The notes under the pieces were generated by a model that was not told where the DNA came from, did no database searches, and was given only the letters and a program-made list of their open reading frames with translations. Shown here piece by piece: positions 62,235 to 64,000 of a DNA stretch of 64,000 nt. Numbering within the stretch: the first letter of the stretch is position 1; each line of letters opens with the position of its first letter. The position numbers were made by a program, and so were the translations under genes. Origin of the DNA: Phycisphaeraceae bacterium (GTDB lineage: Bacteria; Planctomycetota; Phycisphaerae; Phycisphaerales; UBA1924); assembly GCA_019636495.1 (NCBI GenBank), contig JAHBXL010000020.1, positions 1-64,000 on the forward strand, read 5' to 3'.

Positions 62235-63116
62235 ATGCCCAGAAGACGACCCCGCGCCACTTCCATCCCACCCGCCCCGAGGCCGCTCCGCGGCCTGGCC
62301 GCGAAGGCCGACCGCCACGACCTCTACCAGCGCGCGGTACAGAACTTCGAGTCCGAGGCCGACTTCGTGCAGGACACCTTCCGCGCCCTGCGCAAACGCC
62401 CGGCACGAATCATCCGCGAAGACTTCTGCGGCACGTTCGGCGTCGCCTGCGAATGGGCGCGCCGGCACAAGGACAACGTCGCCGCGGGGCTCGACATCGA
62501 CCCCGAGCCCGTCGCGTGGGGACGCAAGCGCAACCTCAGCGCGCTCTCGCCCGCGCAGCAGGCGCGAGTGCACCCGGTGATGGGCAACGTGCTGAACCCG
62601 CCGCGGCTGGCGAATCTCGCCCCGCGAGGCTTCGACGCAGTTCTGGCGATGAACTTCTCCTACTGGTGCTTCAAGCAGCGCGACGTCATGCTGCGCTACT
62701 ACCGGCAGGTGCACAAGAGCCTGGCTCGCGACGGCGTCTTCTTCCTCGATGCCTGCGGCGGGGCGGACTGCATCCGCATCTGCAAGGAGAACCGGCCCAT
62801 CGGCCGCAGGAACAGCCGCGGCTTCTACACCTACATCTGGGACCATGCCGCGTACGACCCGATCAGCGGCGACATCACCTGCAAGATCCACTTCCGCATG
62901 CGCGATGGCTCAACCATCCGCGATGCGTTCACCTATGACTGGCGGTTCTGGTCGCTCCCGGAGATCGGCGAGATCCTCGCCGATGCGGGCTTCCGCAAGT
63001 CCACCATCTATTGGGAAGGCGATGACGGCAAGGGTGGCGGCAACGGCGATTTCACACCCGCCGCCCGCGGCGACTGCGTGGACTCATTCATCTGCTACAT
63101 CGTTGCAGAGAAGTGA
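62235..63116 (+). CDS. Class I SAM-dependent methyltransferase
   Basis: A 293-residue protein. The SAM-binding region is IREDFCGTFGVACEWARR followed by AAGLDIDPEPVAWG; NFSYWCFKQRDVMLRYYRQVHKSL continues the fold. The substrate cannot be told. The ATG at 62235 was chosen because the upstream open frame is antisense to the dehydrogenase gene. Confidence 0.8.
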   Translation: MPRRRPRATSIPPAPRPLRGLAAKADRHDLYQRAVQNFESEADFVQDTFRALRKRPARIIREDFCGTFGVACEWARRHKDNVAAGLDIDPEPVAWGRKRNLSALSPAQQARVHPVMGNVLNPPRLANLAPRGFDAVLAMNFSYWCFKQRDVMLRYYRQVHKSLARDGVFFLDACGGADCIRICKENRPIGRRNSRGFYTYIWDHAAYDPISGDITCKIHFRMRDGSTIRDAFTYDWRFWSLPEIGEILADAGFRKSTIYWEGDDGKGGGNGDFTPAARGDCVDSFICYIVAEK

Positions 63117-63119
63117 GGC

Positions 63120-63240
63120 GAGAGCGGGTTCCGGGTTCCCGGTCTCAGGTTTCGGGTTTCGAGGCGGGGGCAGTCGGACTCCCAACCCGCATTCCGAACT
63201 CCGCAATCCAAAATCCAAAATCCCATCCCCCTCCTACCCT
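63120..63240. repeat. Heptad-type intergenic repeats, second locus
   Basis: GGGTTCC/GGGTTTC units at about 63125-63165 and CATTCC/AATCC units at about 63190-63230. They combine the two low-complexity types seen at 18100 and 13830. Confidence 0.6.
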
Positions 63241-63246
63241 CCCCCG

Positions 63247-64000
63247 ATGCCCGCCGCGATCTCCATTCCCCCCGACCTGCTCCCGGTCCAGGAGACGCTC
63301 GGCCGCGCCCTTCAGCGCGTCGAGACCGAGTTCGACCGCGCCCTGCGGTCAGACCTGCCGCCGCTGCAGGAACTGGTCCGGCACATCGAGACCTATCGAG
63401 GAAAGATGCTCCGGCCCGTGCTCGTCATTCTCTCGGGCCTTGCCGCGCACCCGCGTGCCGGATCCTCCTCCTTCAACCAGTCGCTCGATGACGCCCTTGC
63501 CCCCGCCCACCTCTCCATCGCCGCGGTCTGCGAGATGATCCACATGGCCACGCTCGTGCACGACGACGTGCTCGACGATGCCGATGCCCGCCGCGGCGGG
63601 GCGACCGTCAACCGCCTTCGCGGCAACGAAATGGCCGTCATCCTCGGCGACTACCTCTTCTCCGCGGCGTACCGGCTGTGCTCTTCGCTGGATTCCCAGG
63701 CCGCGGCGTTGCTCATCGGCCAGACCGGCATGACCCTCTGCGCCGGCGAACTGCTGCAACTGCACCACCGCGACAACTTCTCCATCGACCAGCCGACGTA
63801 CTACGAGATCGTGCGCCGCAAGACCGCGAGTCTGATCGCCACCGCCTGCCGGCTGGGCGCGTGGCAGAGCGGGGCAGCGCCCGAGACCTGCCAGCGGTTC
63901 GAGGATTTCGGCCTGCGCCTGGGCGTCGCGTTCCAGATCCAGGACGACCTGCTCGATCTCGAAGGCGACCGCAGCCTTGTCGGCAAGCCGCTGCACCGCG
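63247..64000 (+). CDS. Polyprenyl diphosphate synthase (partial, runs off window)
   Basis: The first 251 codons of a trans-isoprenyl diphosphate synthase. GKMLRPVLVILSG, the first Asp-rich motif HDDVLDDAD with RRGG, and the second QIQDDLLDLEGD are present. It condenses isopentenyl diphosphate units into a C30-C50 chain, for example the menaquinone tail, which would fit mqnE in this genome. The reading frame is open at the window end. Confidence 0.93.
   Translation, partial: MPAAISIPPDLLPVQETLGRALQRVETEFDRALRSDLPPLQELVRHIETYRGKMLRPVLVILSGLAAHPRAGSSSFNQSLDDALAPAHLSIAAVCEMIHMATLVHDDVLDDADARRGGATVNRLRGNEMAVILGDYLFSAAYRLCSSLDSQAAALLIGQTGMTLCAGELLQLHHRDNFSIDQPTYYEIVRRKTASLIATACRLGAWQSGAAPETCQRFEDFGLRLGVAFQIQDDLLDLEGDRSLVGKPLHR

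Overview
The window looks like the chromosome of a GC-rich planctomycete, most likely class Phycisphaerae. The evidence is two secreted proteins ending in GC-type dockerin-like tails, a futalosine-pathway menaquinone enzyme (MqnE), an exosortase/EpsI locus, a zinc-ribbon membrane protein with a CPNCRYDL motif, and recurrent palindromic intergenic repeats. The taxonomy is inferred from gene content only.

Region 1 (about 1.1-12.6 kb, minus strand) is the most striking part. It is a head-to-tail array of Rhs C-terminal cassettes. Each cassette has a nearly identical Rhs-core segment ending in DPLGL, then a unique toxin tip, then an abutting or overlapping candidate immunity gene. In transcription order the cassettes are: HINT + DUF2380-like toxin with a propeller-like partner; AHH nuclease with an Imm11/DUF1629-like partner; HINT + DUF2380-like toxin with a second propeller-like partner; WHH nuclease with a SUKH/SMI1-KNR4 partner; PD-(D/E)XK-like toxin with a DUF4304-like partner; and a toxin-less remnant. 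None has a normal Rhs N-terminus and several have an in-frame stop just before the shared core. The array therefore looks like a store of silent, swappable toxin tips bounded by direct repeats, not a set of independently working toxins. Its right edge cuts into a TPR gene fragment.

Region 2 (12.9-40.9 kb) holds mostly housekeeping and envelope genes: a zinc-ribbon membrane protein, mqnE, a sulfotransferase fused to a membrane domain, a Sua5-type tRNA-modification enzyme, a zinc-ribbon/SPFH pair, a TolC-like outer-membrane protein, an SH3-like secreted protein, a fused 5-oxoprolinase (HyuA-HyuB), two secreted dockerin-tailed proteins, an ANTAR response regulator, a protein-arginine-deiminase-like enzyme, RNase III, bL34 (a 50-residue gene), an HD-GYP protein and lipoyl synthase.

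Region 3 (41.2-59.3 kb, plus strand) is a long exopolysaccharide/exosortase cluster. It contains a Wza-like export lipoprotein, an exosortase, EpsI, a 1522-residue TPR protein, a Wzz/BY-kinase-like protein, a sugar-nucleotide epimerase, a WecA-like priming transferase, a ParA-like ATPase, a VanZ-like protein, a cation/calcium exchanger, a MurJ flippase and an SDR enzyme. Many stop and start codons overlap, which suggests one or a few operons. Together they would prime, flip, polymerise, export and anchor a surface polysaccharide.

Region 4 (59.2-64 kb) has a small membrane protein, a DNA methyltransferase overlapping the end of a UDP-glucose 6-dehydrogenase gene, a SAM methyltransferase and the 5' part of a polyprenyl synthetase that runs off the window.
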